Below are positions 29,760-39,155 of a stretch of 57,494 nucleotides of DNA, one piece after another. The position numbers were made by a program, and so were the translations under genes. Under the pieces are notes generated by a model. The model ran no database searches. It had not been told where the DNA came from and was given only the letters and a program-made list of their open reading frames with translations. Positions within the stretch are counted from its first letter, which is position 1. Every line of letters begins with the position of its first letter. Location of the stretch: the IMG/VR virus record IMGVR_UViG_3300024239_000176, positions 1 through 57,494 of that record; one strand, 5' to 3'. Origin of the DNA: a virus.

Positions 29760-31064
29760 ATGAACCAACAAAAAACAGATAATTTTTTGCGGTCATGCCT
29801 TGATTCCTTAATTGGTAACTTAGATTCAACGTATTATGGACGCATCCTTAGTCATCTACCGATGCTTCCTTACGCTAATATTGACTCCTTTGCTATCAGT
29901 CGAGAAGGGGAATTCCTTTACAACCCTGCTCATGAAGACATAGTGCAAAGGAACAAGATAGCCGTATTACGCTCTATGCTACATGAGGGTATGCATGTGG
30001 CCTTAGAGCACTTTGCCCGTGCTGAATACGCCAAAGTGGAATCTAACGAAGCTCACCAGTACTTCAATATTGCAGCCGATTGTGAAATCGAAAACATTAT
30101 TGATAAGGACTTTCCTTACCTACCTGAAGACAAAAAGCACCATGATTGCTTAAAAAATCATGTAGCTAGGGAAGATTGGGGTAACGGTACTGAAGCTATT
30201 TACAAGTCCTTGTATGCAGGGGATGGGCAACAGGCTAAACCCCCACAAAACCCTACCTCTGTGCTTCCCCAGTTGAGCGATTTAGGCAAACAGCGTATCC
30301 ATGCTGCTACACAAAAAGCGGCCAAAGAAGCGGTTGATGCTATCAATGACAGTGCTATGCAGGAGGCGGGTAAGAATACCCTCAATGACCCTACAGGCGA
30401 GCAAAGCAAAGGCACTGCCAAAGGAACCAGTTCGGTTTCTGATGGCACCCTGAAGCTGCTAGGTATTAAACGCCCTAAGCTCAACTCGTTTGCTGCTATT
30501 GAGGCGCTGTTTAAAAACACCTATGGCAGAGGGGATGCTAAGGACGATAGCACCTTTAACCAACGTCACTTACTTAGAAGAGAGTTCAATGATGAAGCCC
30601 TAATGGGAAGGCATCAAAGACTCGACTCTGAGAAAGAAGGACATGTAACCAAATGGCATAATGACGTAGTGATTTATGCAGACGTATCAGGCTCAATGCC
30701 CGCTTCTGCTGTCACTAAAAGTTTCGAGTTTATTCTCGAACTTGCCTCTCAGTATGGGGTTAGCCCTATCACAGTCCATACCTACAATTCACGGGTACAG
30801 CAGACATTTGTTATTAATTCTAACAGTGATGTGAAATCTCTGAATATTCGTACAGGTGGTGGCACTGATATTGCTCAAGCATTCCGCGAGAAACCTCCCA
30901 CAAACAAACTTGTATTTGTGCTTACCGATATGGAAGACGCACCAGTCAAACAGTGGAAACACAAAGGGGAATTGGTCTGGCTGATTCATCAGAATAGCTC
31001 TACCAACTTCCCTGAATTCGTAGGTAAGCAGATATGCATTAACGACATCATTAAGAAGATATAG
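29760..31064 (+). CDS. VWA-domain protein with metallopeptidase-like motif (DUF2201 type)
   Basis: The start is ATG 29760, with AGGAG upstream, rather than GTG 29754. The 434-residue protein has a zincin-like motif HEGMH (75-79) followed by NIAADCEIENII, then a Gly/Ser/Thr-rich linker (about 155-230). A C-terminal VWA domain follows with the metal-ion-dependent adhesion site DVSGS (308-312) and supporting TGGGTD and TDMED blocks. This is the arrangement of DUF2201 proteins, which partner MoxR ATPases. Whether the HExxH centre is active is unknown; Glu and both His are present. Confidence 0.85.
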   Translation: MNQQKTDNFLRSCLDSLIGNLDSTYYGRILSHLPMLPYANIDSFAISREGEFLYNPAHEDIVQRNKIAVLRSMLHEGMHVALEHFARAEYAKVESNEAHQYFNIAADCEIENIIDKDFPYLPEDKKHHDCLKNHVAREDWGNGTEAIYKSLYAGDGQQAKPPQNPTSVLPQLSDLGKQRIHAATQKAAKEAVDAINDSAMQEAGKNTLNDPTGEQSKGTAKGTSSVSDGTLKLLGIKRPKLNSFAAIEALFKNTYGRGDAKDDSTFNQRHLLRREFNDEALMGRHQRLDSEKEGHVTKWHNDVVIYADVSGSMPASAVTKSFEFILELASQYGVSPITVHTYNSRVQQTFVINSNSDVKSLNIRTGGGTDIAQAFREKPPTNKLVFVLTDMEDAPVKQWKHKGELVWLIHQNSSTNFPEFVGKQICINDIIKKI

Positions 31065-31065
31065 C

Positions 31066-32481
31066 ATGAATAGAGCAGCAAATTTAGCTTCCCATGTAGG
31101 GGCAACTAAAGACCAATTAGAAGCTTTGAATTTATTCAAATCATGGATAGAAGACCAGCTACTTACTTTAGACCCGTCCAAGCCTTTTATATTAAAAGCA
31201 GGGGCAGGCAATGGTAAGAGTTGGGTAACAGCTAATTTGCTGCTCCCCTACCTTAAAACATTCCCTCAAATAGCCTATGCGTTAACTACCACCACTAATC
31301 AAGCATGTGATTCATTGGAAGCCATGGCTCAAGATAGTGAAAACACCAAAGTCGCAGCTTTATATACTATTCATAAGTACTTAGGCTTAATACCAAAAGA
31401 TGGTTTAAAACCCTCAAACCCTGATGGGTTCAAACATTGCCCCTATTTAATGATTTACCCCGTATTGCCCCAAACCTATGGAAAAATACGTGTCATTATT
31501 GTAGATGAAGCATTCAGAATGGATGACTGGTTAGTAAAAATATTAAATTATCTACGCCCCGATGATTTGAAAGTATTCATCGGTGATCCATATCAAACAC
31601 CCCCTATAGGGCTATCTCGTTCTCCTATCGAAGACTACACAGAAAACAATGCAGTAATCACTACTCTGCATAGTTCCCCCCGCTTTACGATGAACACTAA
31701 AAATCTTCATCTAAAGCCCTTGGTTAATTTGCTTCGATTAGCAGTGCAATACAAGGAGGAGTCTTTTATAGACTTGCTGCCAACAGAAAGCGTAGAGGGT
31801 ATCTCTGTAGTCAAAGTGCAAGCGTTGCACAGAAAAGTAGAAGAGTATGCAAAACTAGATACTCCTCCGCCTTTAAGTGAGTTGTGCATTTTGAGTGCTT
31901 CTCGTAACCGTGCTGCTTTCTTTATGCACGCTGTCATTACATTGAGAGCCAGAGCCAATAATGAGCCTAGTATCATCCATCCACTTGAAAAGTGTGAAGT
32001 AGCCTACACTTTTGGGCATAATGTACCTTACGAGTACAGTAACGGCAAAACAGCTTATTACATCCCTAAGGGTGTAACGATAAATTTACGAAATAATGCA
32101 CTGGTTTTGGCAGAATGCAGAAAAGCCTTTGATACAAAGAATCCCCAATTTATTGATAAGCTCAATTCTCTTGGGGTTATCTTTCATATCAGTAGAGATA
32201 GACGCCAAATCCACGTACTCATCTCCAATATCCAAGAAGTAAAACTCCCTTCTGATGTAATGCGTACCCTTTGGGCAATGGCAGGCGGATTAGGAGTGTT
32301 CATCATCTTTATACGCCCCGCATTCATCAAGACTATCCATGCTGCCCAAGGCATTACTGCAAAGGAAGTATGGGTGGACATGAAGAGCATCTTCGATTGG
32401 AAAGGGGATAAGGACATGGTTAGGCGGTTACTATACACTAGCATTTCTCGATGTTCGGACAAACTGTTTCTTGTAGGGTAA
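31066..32481 (+). CDS. SF1 DNA helicase (N4 gp37-like)
   Basis: This 471-residue protein is a superfamily 1 helicase of the Dda/RecD type. Motif I is GAGNGKS (residues 46-52), motif II VDEAF (146-150) with the acidic DE pair, and motif III GDPYQ (173-177). The C-terminal motifs are AAQGITAKEVWVD and RRLLYTSISRCSDKL (motifs V and VI). It lies one base after the VWA gene stop and four bases before the DNA polymerase gene. In N4 a helicase occupies the same place and is needed for DNA replication. Its polarity is likely 5' to 3' by family. Confidence 0.9.
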   Translation: MNRAANLASHVGATKDQLEALNLFKSWIEDQLLTLDPSKPFILKAGAGNGKSWVTANLLLPYLKTFPQIAYALTTTTNQACDSLEAMAQDSENTKVAALYTIHKYLGLIPKDGLKPSNPDGFKHCPYLMIYPVLPQTYGKIRVIIVDEAFRMDDWLVKILNYLRPDDLKVFIGDPYQTPPIGLSRSPIEDYTENNAVITTLHSSPRFTMNTKNLHLKPLVNLLRLAVQYKEESFIDLLPTESVEGISVVKVQALHRKVEEYAKLDTPPPLSELCILSASRNRAAFFMHAVITLRARANNEPSIIHPLEKCEVAYTFGHNVPYEYSNGKTAYYIPKGVTINLRNNALVLAECRKAFDTKNPQFIDKLNSLGVIFHISRDRRQIHVLISNIQEVKLPSDVMRTLWAMAGGLGVFIIFIRPAFIKTIHAAQGITAKEVWVDMKSIFDWKGDKDMVRRLLYTSISRCSDKLFLVG

Positions 32482-32485
32482 CTAA

Positions 32486-34972
32486 ATGAAATACTTGAAT
32501 TATTCAAATAATCCTAACAATATCCAGTTAGTCTTTATTGTGCATCCGAACGAATGTTCGGATAAGCATATAAGGGCTAATCTATTATCTCAGCTAGACC
32601 CTCTATACCATGACAAAGCCTTAGTATTAGCCCCTGACAATGGCAACATACTTGAAGTAGTGGAGTCATGCCAAAAGCTCAAAAATGTAAAAGTAATAAC
32701 CACTTATAGCAAAGAAGCTTACAAGCTCCTAAGTGGCAGTAAATCAGTCCCCAAAACCATGGGTAAACTGATGCCTATTGAGAACACTGGCAAGTTTATA
32801 CAGTATTTCGATTTTAGTTCCCGTGCCCTGTATAACTATGCCAATCTCAAAGTTAACTTAACTTGCCTAGGCCACATTCATCACTACCTAAGCAAAGGTA
32901 AACCTCTGTGTACAGAGATACCCAGAAAGCTTATTGCTCCCTCAACCAAAGAAGAAGTGATTAAGGCTTTCAAGTACCTGCTGACTAAACCTGTATTGGG
33001 TGCAGACATTGAAGCAACTTCGCTGAAATTCTACAAGGCCGAGCTAGTTTCCATTTCCTTTGCTATCAATGAGCAATGTGGTTACACCTTTCATGTGAAG
33101 AACTTCGATTTCACCCCTTACATGGTTATGTTTTTGAAAAAATATCAAGGAAGGATAGCTTGGCATGGGGGTTCTTATGACTTGAAGATGCTTGCTTACA
33201 AGTATTTCAATTCAGATAGCCGTGAGTTGTACCGCACTTATGAGGATACCCTCATTTTACATTACCTCTGTACGAATTCACCTGAACGGTTCCCAAGGGA
33301 TTTAGGTACGCTTGCATTAGACCTCTGTGGCGAATACAAGCTAACCAATGCTGAAATCACCGATATGATGAATGTACCTATTCAGAAGGTGTGTGAATAC
33401 AACCTAGATGATTCTAGAGCTACGTATTGGCTATATCAGACTTACCGTCATAGGATTCATTCGGAAGAACTCTATACCCGCTTTAAAAATTGGCAATGGT
33501 ATCTAACTCAGACTGAATTAGCAGGTATGCCTTTCTCTGATAAGGCTATGCAACTAGCTGACCAGAAGCTAACCAAAATGATTGATGAAGCTACCCAAAT
33601 ACTTATGGCAAGGCCAGAAGTAGAACAGGCAATGCAATTAATCAGGGCTGACAAGGTAGCCAAAATCAATGCTAAGCGGGTATCGAAGAAGGAGGAATGG
33701 GAATACCCATTGGAATTCAATCCTAACTCTAATGACCAATTAGCTATCCTGATGTTTGATGTGCTTAAGCTCACCCCACTGAGTAAAACTGCTACAGGCA
33801 AACCCAGTACTTCAGGGGATGACCTGAAAGCATTGAAAGCCCGAGCACCTGAAAGTACTCATGAAATCTTTGACAGTCTGCATGACATAGCCAAGGCCAG
33901 CAAGATGCAAGGAACCTTCATTGAAGCGTTGAAAAACAACTCTCAGGAAATCAATGGGCATCATTACCTATTTGGTAATTATAACTTAGCCAAAGTAGTG
34001 AGCGGACGTTTAAGCAGTAGTAATCCTAACCTTCAGAACATGCCTTCAGGCACTGAGCTAAGCAAAGTGTTCAAAGGTATTTTCTCCCCTCCTGATGGTT
34101 GGCTTTGGGGAGGTGCAGACTATTCGTCATTAGAAGAACGGGTAAACACCATTCTTACTAAAGACCCCAATAAACGGGCAGTGTATTTGGATGGCTATGA
34201 CGGGCACAGTTTCCGTGCATTCAACTATTTCCCTGAAGAACTTCAGGAAATTGTTAACGAAGTTAAGCTAGCCAAAACCAAGGAAGAACGAGTAGCAATC
34301 ATTAACTCTATTGAGACTCGTTATAAAAAAGTAAGAAGCAAAGGTAAGCCGCCTACGTTCTTACTTCAGTACTTGGGTACTGCTTATGGTTTAGTTCGTC
34401 AATGTGGTTTCACTCAAGAGGAGGCAGATAAATTAGTGGCTAACTACTACTCTCTCTATCGAGTTTCTGCTGAGTGGCTTGATGCAGAAATTAAAAAGGT
34501 AGTGGAAAAAGGCTATGCTGAATTGGCCTTTGGTTTACGGATATACTGTTATGGTATTACTCAAGTGCTATTGGATAGTCCAAGAACACCAAGGGCAGTA
34601 CAGGAATATATTCGTACTCTTGGTAATGCTATTGGTGGGCAATCTTATGGTCAGATTACCGTAGATGCAGGCTATAAATTCCTAAAACGAGTTTATGATG
34701 CAGGTATGGAAAACGATGTTAAATCTGTGGCTACAATCCATGATGCTGCCTATGTCATGTGGAGGGATGACCCTGTTATTACTGAATGGGTTAACCGTAA
34801 CCTAATTGAATGTATGACAGACTTGTCTGATGTACCTGAGCTGGTTGGAGATATACCTATTCCTGCACAGCTTGAAGTTTTCCTCCCCAATTGGGCTACA
34901 CCAATCAAGCTCCCTAACAATATCAAAGCAGAAGATATTACTGCCTTTTTAGTAGAGAATTCAGAAGTATGA
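32486..34972 (+). CDS. family A DNA polymerase with 3'-5' exonuclease (N4 gp39-like)
   Basis: This 828-residue replicative polymerase has a proofreading domain with ADIEAT (Asp174 and Glu176), a later WHGGSYDLKM block, and YNLDDSRATYW as the third exonuclease motif. The polymerase domain has motif A DYSSLEERV (Asp545), a motif B-like region with Lys and Arg around GKPPTFLLQYLG (residues about 621-632), and motif C TIHDAAYV (Asp753). Motif C reads HDA, where most family A enzymes have HDE. The stop overlaps the next ATG (ATGA). It forms the replication core with helicase, primase and SSB. Confidence 0.95.
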   Translation: MKYLNYSNNPNNIQLVFIVHPNECSDKHIRANLLSQLDPLYHDKALVLAPDNGNILEVVESCQKLKNVKVITTYSKEAYKLLSGSKSVPKTMGKLMPIENTGKFIQYFDFSSRALYNYANLKVNLTCLGHIHHYLSKGKPLCTEIPRKLIAPSTKEEVIKAFKYLLTKPVLGADIEATSLKFYKAELVSISFAINEQCGYTFHVKNFDFTPYMVMFLKKYQGRIAWHGGSYDLKMLAYKYFNSDSRELYRTYEDTLILHYLCTNSPERFPRDLGTLALDLCGEYKLTNAEITDMMNVPIQKVCEYNLDDSRATYWLYQTYRHRIHSEELYTRFKNWQWYLTQTELAGMPFSDKAMQLADQKLTKMIDEATQILMARPEVEQAMQLIRADKVAKINAKRVSKKEEWEYPLEFNPNSNDQLAILMFDVLKLTPLSKTATGKPSTSGDDLKALKARAPESTHEIFDSLHDIAKASKMQGTFIEALKNNSQEINGHHYLFGNYNLAKVVSGRLSSSNPNLQNMPSGTELSKVFKGIFSPPDGWLWGGADYSSLEERVNTILTKDPNKRAVYLDGYDGHSFRAFNYFPEELQEIVNEVKLAKTKEERVAIINSIETRYKKVRSKGKPPTFLLQYLGTAYGLVRQCGFTQEEADKLVANYYSLYRVSAEWLDAEIKKVVEKGYAELAFGLRIYCYGITQVLLDSPRTPRAVQEYIRTLGNAIGGQSYGQITVDAGYKFLKRVYDAGMENDVKSVATIHDAAYVMWRDDPVITEWVNRNLIECMTDLSDVPELVGDIPIPAQLEVFLPNWATPIKLPNNIKAEDITAFLVENSEV

Positions 34973-35304
34973 AGACCTATGATGAAATGCTCGCTTATTT
35001 GATGTTACAAAATACAACGTGGTTGTTTATGCCATATCGAGGTTATTCCATTGCATATCCTGCCCACCTTGTTACGGATACGGTATTACCGTACTTTAAA
35101 GGGCTGTTAGACTTAGGACATACCCCCGCTTCAGCTACCACTTTCGAAGAAATTTACGAAAGTAGTGCTGAAGTTGTCCAAAGTCATACCCCTACACTCG
35201 ACTTTGCAGTAGTATTTAACCCCCGCAATAAAAGTTACCTTATTGTGGGTGAAATCTTTACTGCTGTAAGTGATTCCAAAACTACTCACTTTATTCTGAG
35301 GTAA
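34969..35304 (+). CDS. hypothetical protein at the N4 gp40 position
   Basis: This 111-residue protein is co-translated with the DNA polymerase (ATGA overlap). It is aromatic-rich at the start (LMLQNTTWLFMPYRGYS), with a central helix and two C-terminal strands. No motif is recognisable. In N4 a small gene of unknown function (gp40) follows the polymerase in the same way. It could be an accessory subunit; unproven. Confidence 0.65.
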   Translation: MKTYDEMLAYLMLQNTTWLFMPYRGYSIAYPAHLVTDTVLPYFKGLLDLGHTPASATTFEEIYESSAEVVQSHTPTLDFAVVFNPRNKSYLIVGEIFTAVSDSKTTHFILR

Positions 35305-35306
35305 GC

Positions 35307-36323
35307 ATGATTACCCTTACTAACCAGTATAACATTCCACTGCCACTTGCTATGTGGCTCTTGAATGACGATTACGACTATAACCCTGACCCTAAAACCT
35401 TCTCGGCCACATCGTTAATTAAGCCTACCAAGAAAACGAAGTTATCCTCTGCTGTGGCTCGCTCACCAAGTATCCATTACCCAATGGATATTACTAAGCG
35501 TATGGCTGCTATTCGCGGGCAAAATATCCATGCCGCCATTGAAGAAAGTAACCAAGACGCTAATGAGGTTGCTAAGGTAGCCAAACAGCTTGGGATGTTT
35601 GTACCTGAAATGTCAGTGGAAAAACGTTTGACTGCCACTATTGATGTTGACGGTGTGACTTACACTATTTCGGGTAAGTATGACATTACCATTGACGGTG
35701 AGGTGGTGGATTGGAAGACTGAAAATACCTTTTCCTTTGGCGATAAAACCAAAGAAAAAGAACGTATTATCCAATTAAGTATTTACGCATGGCTCCGTAT
35801 TAAAAACAACTTGCCTGCAAATATTTCATTCGGTACTTACTACTCCATCTACCAAAACTGGATGCAGGGTTTCCGCGATAAAATCAACAATGATGACAAG
35901 TATCCCCATGCTCCTATTATGGGATTCCGAGTACCTCTAATGTCTTTCCGACAATTAGAACAGTGGATGGCTGACCGTATTCGGGAACATCGTGACTTGA
36001 CCATTGAAGATGTGGATACCATTGAGTGTACCCGCGAAGAGCTTTGGATGGATGAGAAGCCTGTTTATCAGTACTTTTCTAAACCTGATGCTGCACGGGC
36101 AAGCAAAAACTTCGATTCGGACAATGCCCGTAATGAAGCTTTGGCGTATGCGGCTGAAAAAGGTTGTGGGGTAGTAAAAGAAAAACCTCAATTTGCTAAA
36201 GCGTGTGAATATTGTTTTGGCTCTCCAATTTGTAGTCAGTATCAACGCCTGCTTAACAAAGGATTAATTCAAAATGCTAGTAACGTCATTCCCGTATCAT
36301 CATCTTTCGGAGAAGATTATTGA
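35307..36323 (+). CDS. PD-(D/E)XK exonuclease, RecB/Cas4-like
   Basis: This 338-residue protein has the PD-(D/E)XK nuclease elements: GQNIHAAIEE with His74, GKYDITIDGEVVDWKTE with Asp126, Asp135 and Lys137, and a QLSIYAW helix with Gln156 and Tyr160. The C-terminal cysteines (CGVV, CEYC, ICSQY) resemble the metal or iron-sulphur ligands of Cas4/AddB-type nucleases, but the first ligand position is not certain. In N4 the equivalent gene (gp42) is essential for DNA replication. It overlaps the primase gene by 50 bases. Confidence 0.87.
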   Translation: MITLTNQYNIPLPLAMWLLNDDYDYNPDPKTFSATSLIKPTKKTKLSSAVARSPSIHYPMDITKRMAAIRGQNIHAAIEESNQDANEVAKVAKQLGMFVPEMSVEKRLTATIDVDGVTYTISGKYDITIDGEVVDWKTENTFSFGDKTKEKERIIQLSIYAWLRIKNNLPANISFGTYYSIYQNWMQGFRDKINNDDKYPHAPIMGFRVPLMSFRQLEQWMADRIREHRDLTIEDVDTIECTREELWMDEKPVYQYFSKPDAARASKNFDSDNARNEALAYAAEKGCGVVKEKPQFAKACEYCFGSPICSQYQRLLNKGLIQNASNVIPVSSSFGEDY

Positions 36324-38430
36324 TTTGGTATGTACTCAGGTACAGAACCAAGACAGGATGTTCTTCCGAATAGAGACTGCTTACTACTTGTGTAAGTTAG
36401 CCAGTAATATGCATGTCTCTGTGCAAACTATCACAAACAATAAAATGCCTGTGAATGCTTTTGCTATTGCGTTTGCTGAATCAGGCTATGGTAAAAACTA
36501 CTCTCAGAACATCATGGAAAATGAAATTTTCTGTGACTTCGAGGAAGAGTTCGTTCACTCGACTTACCCTAACCGTGCTAAGAAATCCATTACCGATTTG
36601 GCTATGGAAATTGCAGCTAAGACAGGGGAAGACTCAAGTGATGTGGAAGCGGAATTGCTGACTGACTTTACTCAGAACGGCCATTTCCTCTATGCATTCC
36701 CTGAAGGTACTTCACCTGCACTGAAGCAACTATGCAAGTCAATTAACTTGGCTCGCTGTGGTGCTGCCAGTCTTGAGATGGATGAAATAGGTTCAAACCT
36801 AACCAACAATGGGGAAATCATTGCTACCTTCCTTGAACTCTATGACGTAGGGTTCACCAAGGATAAGTTGATTAAGGCCACCAAGGAAAACAAGCGGGCA
36901 AGACCTGTTAAAGGTTATACCCCTGCTAACGTGTTTGCCTTCGGTACACCAGTCAACGTATTCGATGGCGGTAAGGTAGAAGAAATATTCCTCAACTGGT
37001 TAAAAACAGGCTATGGCAGACGCTGCTTCTTTGCCTATGGTGACCTCAACCTTAAGAACGTCAATAAAAAGACCCGTGATGAGATATTCAAGACCTTAAC
37101 GGACAAGAACACTCAGAACGAAGTTATGGCTATCAGAAAGCATTTTAAACGCCTTGCTGATATTGCCCTTGTGGGTAAGACCATCTATGTAGGGGAAGAT
37201 GCTGAAAAGTTCCGTATGGACTATCAAGACTTCTGCAAAACCCGTGCTGAGATGATTTCAGAATACCGCCCTATTGAGCGTACTGAAATGACCCATAGGC
37301 ATGTTAAGGCGCTTAAGCTTGCTGCTGCCTATGCATTCTGTGATGGCAAAAATGAAGTGTCTATCCTGCACTTACAGAATGCCATTGCTATTGCAGAACG
37401 TTCAGGGGAATCACTCTACAAAATCCTAAACCAACCAAGGGCGCACATTCGTTTGGCTAACTTCTTAGCTGACTTTGGCACCCCTGTAACGGAAGCGGAT
37501 TTGGTTGAGTATTTACCTTTTTATTCTGGTTCTGTTTCATCCAAAAAGGACTTGATTAACTTAGCCATGTCCTATGGCTATAAGAATGCCTTGGCTATCA
37601 CAGCCTACAAAGAGGCTAACGTCATGTTCTACAAGGGAACCAAACTGGAAGAGAACGACCTAAGCAAAGCTATCCTATCGACCTCAACTGAGTTCGCGGA
37701 TAAGTACACCAACAATACCCCCCCATTCCATAAGTTACCCGCATTCTTTGCATCCAAAACAGGTAACTTCTGTAATCACCACTTTGAAAATGGTGAGGTG
37801 GGGAACGGTAGACGTACACGGGATACCACAATAGCGGGCGCTAATATGGTGGTATTTGATGTTGACCAAACCAAAATCAAACCCGAGTTTCTCTCGAAGA
37901 TTTTAGGTGAGTACAACCACATCATTTACACCACTAAGTCCCACACTGAGCAAGACCCACGGTACAGACTCATTCTGCCATTGTCACATAAAGTCACATT
38001 GGAAGAAGACCAGTACCGAGCACTGTGTAAAAACATTGCTTATTGGTTGCCAGTGACTGTGGATATTCCAGCTATTCAGCGTGAACGCAAATACCGCTAT
38101 TACGCAGGCTCTAAGGTGTTTAGTAAGTTGGATGGTATCAACCTAGGGGTAATGCCCTATTATCCAAATACGCAGCGTTCTGAAGAGCTGGAAACCACCA
38201 AAGGTAAGATGGTCTCTGTAGGTGGAATGAAGCGTTGGGTAGTACGGACAGCTACTGAAGGGAACAGAAACCAAACCCTATATCGTTATGCAGCTTTCCT
38301 AGCGGAGCAAAAAGTTGGCATTGATAAGATAGAGGCGGCAGTCATTGAAGTTAACGAATTACTTGACGACCCGTTAAGTAGTAAGGAACTTGAAGAGACT
38401 ATTCTCAAATCGATTAAAGGTAAAAAGTAA
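36274..38430 (+). CDS. DNA primase (N4 gp43-like)
   Basis: This 718-residue protein starts inside the nuclease gene with AAAGGATTAATTC as ribosome binding site. The N-terminal part has a P-loop-like ESGYGKNYS (69-77) and may be an ATPase or helicase-like region. The C-terminal part looks like an archaeo-eukaryotic primase (PrimPol): VVFDVDQTK with acidic pair Asp529/Asp531, then TTKSHTEQDPRYRLILPL with a candidate catalytic His near 554. N4 uses gp43 as primase. The order (ATPase first, primase second) is opposite to that of many primase-helicases. Confidence 0.85.
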   Translation: MLVTSFPYHHLSEKIIDLVCTQVQNQDRMFFRIETAYYLCKLASNMHVSVQTITNNKMPVNAFAIAFAESGYGKNYSQNIMENEIFCDFEEEFVHSTYPNRAKKSITDLAMEIAAKTGEDSSDVEAELLTDFTQNGHFLYAFPEGTSPALKQLCKSINLARCGAASLEMDEIGSNLTNNGEIIATFLELYDVGFTKDKLIKATKENKRARPVKGYTPANVFAFGTPVNVFDGGKVEEIFLNWLKTGYGRRCFFAYGDLNLKNVNKKTRDEIFKTLTDKNTQNEVMAIRKHFKRLADIALVGKTIYVGEDAEKFRMDYQDFCKTRAEMISEYRPIERTEMTHRHVKALKLAAAYAFCDGKNEVSILHLQNAIAIAERSGESLYKILNQPRAHIRLANFLADFGTPVTEADLVEYLPFYSGSVSSKKDLINLAMSYGYKNALAITAYKEANVMFYKGTKLEENDLSKAILSTSTEFADKYTNNTPPFHKLPAFFASKTGNFCNHHFENGEVGNGRRTRDTTIAGANMVVFDVDQTKIKPEFLSKILGEYNHIIYTTKSHTEQDPRYRLILPLSHKVTLEEDQYRALCKNIAYWLPVTVDIPAIQRERKYRYYAGSKVFSKLDGINLGVMPYYPNTQRSEELETTKGKMVSVGGMKRWVVRTATEGNRNQTLYRYAAFLAEQKVGIDKIEAAVIEVNELLDDPLSSKELEETILKSIKGKK

Positions 38431-38432
38431 CC

Positions 38433-39155
38433 ATGGCTAATGACTACATAGTTGCAGTATGTGGTTTAGCAGGTAACGGAAAGTCAGCCTCGTTGGAGTA
38501 TATTCCAAACCAACAAAGCTGGCTTTACCTTAACTGTGAAACCAATAAACCTTTGCCCTTTGCCCATAAGTTTAAAGAGGTTGTTGTGACCTCTCCCGCG
38601 ACTTTAACGCATTGGGTAAAAGAAGGTGCCAACAATCCTAAGTGTGCTGGTATCATTATCGACACTTTGACATCTGCCTTGGATATGCAAGAGATGCACG
38701 CAAAGCGTGTTGCAGATGACAAATTCCAAATTTGGGATAAATACCGAGACTTCATCCTTGATTTGTTCCAATCAGGGGTAGCCTCATGTAATAAGCCCAT
38801 CATTTTCCTATGCCATGTGGAAATGGCTAAGGATATAAAAGGGAGGTCAAAACTCGCAATTGCAGTAAAAGGCTCAACAGCTAACAGGGGTATCGAAAGT
38901 TTCTTTACAAACATTGTGTTTGCGGATTACGTAGACCTCTCAGACTTGGAAGAATATGCCAACCCAATGCTAAACATCACTGAAGATGAACGCATTGACG
39001 AAGGTAAATACGTATTCCAAACCCGCAAGACAGCTATGGGAGTGGGTTTAAATATCCGTTCCACTAAGGGCTTGTGGAAACGCGAAGAGACATTCATTGA
39101 TAACAACATCATGCATGTCTTAAATAAACTCAAAGCATTTAATGAGGCAAAATAA
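38433..39155 (+). CDS. RecA-like NTPase (N4 gp44-like)
   Basis: This 240-residue protein has a Walker A GLAGNGKS (residues 11-18), a Walker B-type IIIDTLTS near 74-81, and a fold of the RecA/Sak4-like ATPases used in phage recombination. It sits between primase and SSB, as in N4. It could load SSB or promote annealing. The stop overlaps the SSB start (TAATG). The ribosome binding region is GGTAAAAAGTAACC. Confidence 0.82.
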   Translation: MANDYIVAVCGLAGNGKSASLEYIPNQQSWLYLNCETNKPLPFAHKFKEVVVTSPATLTHWVKEGANNPKCAGIIIDTLTSALDMQEMHAKRVADDKFQIWDKYRDFILDLFQSGVASCNKPIIFLCHVEMAKDIKGRSKLAIAVKGSTANRGIESFFTNIVFADYVDLSDLEEYANPMLNITEDERIDEGKYVFQTRKTAMGVGLNIRSTKGLWKREETFIDNNIMHVLNKLKAFNEAK

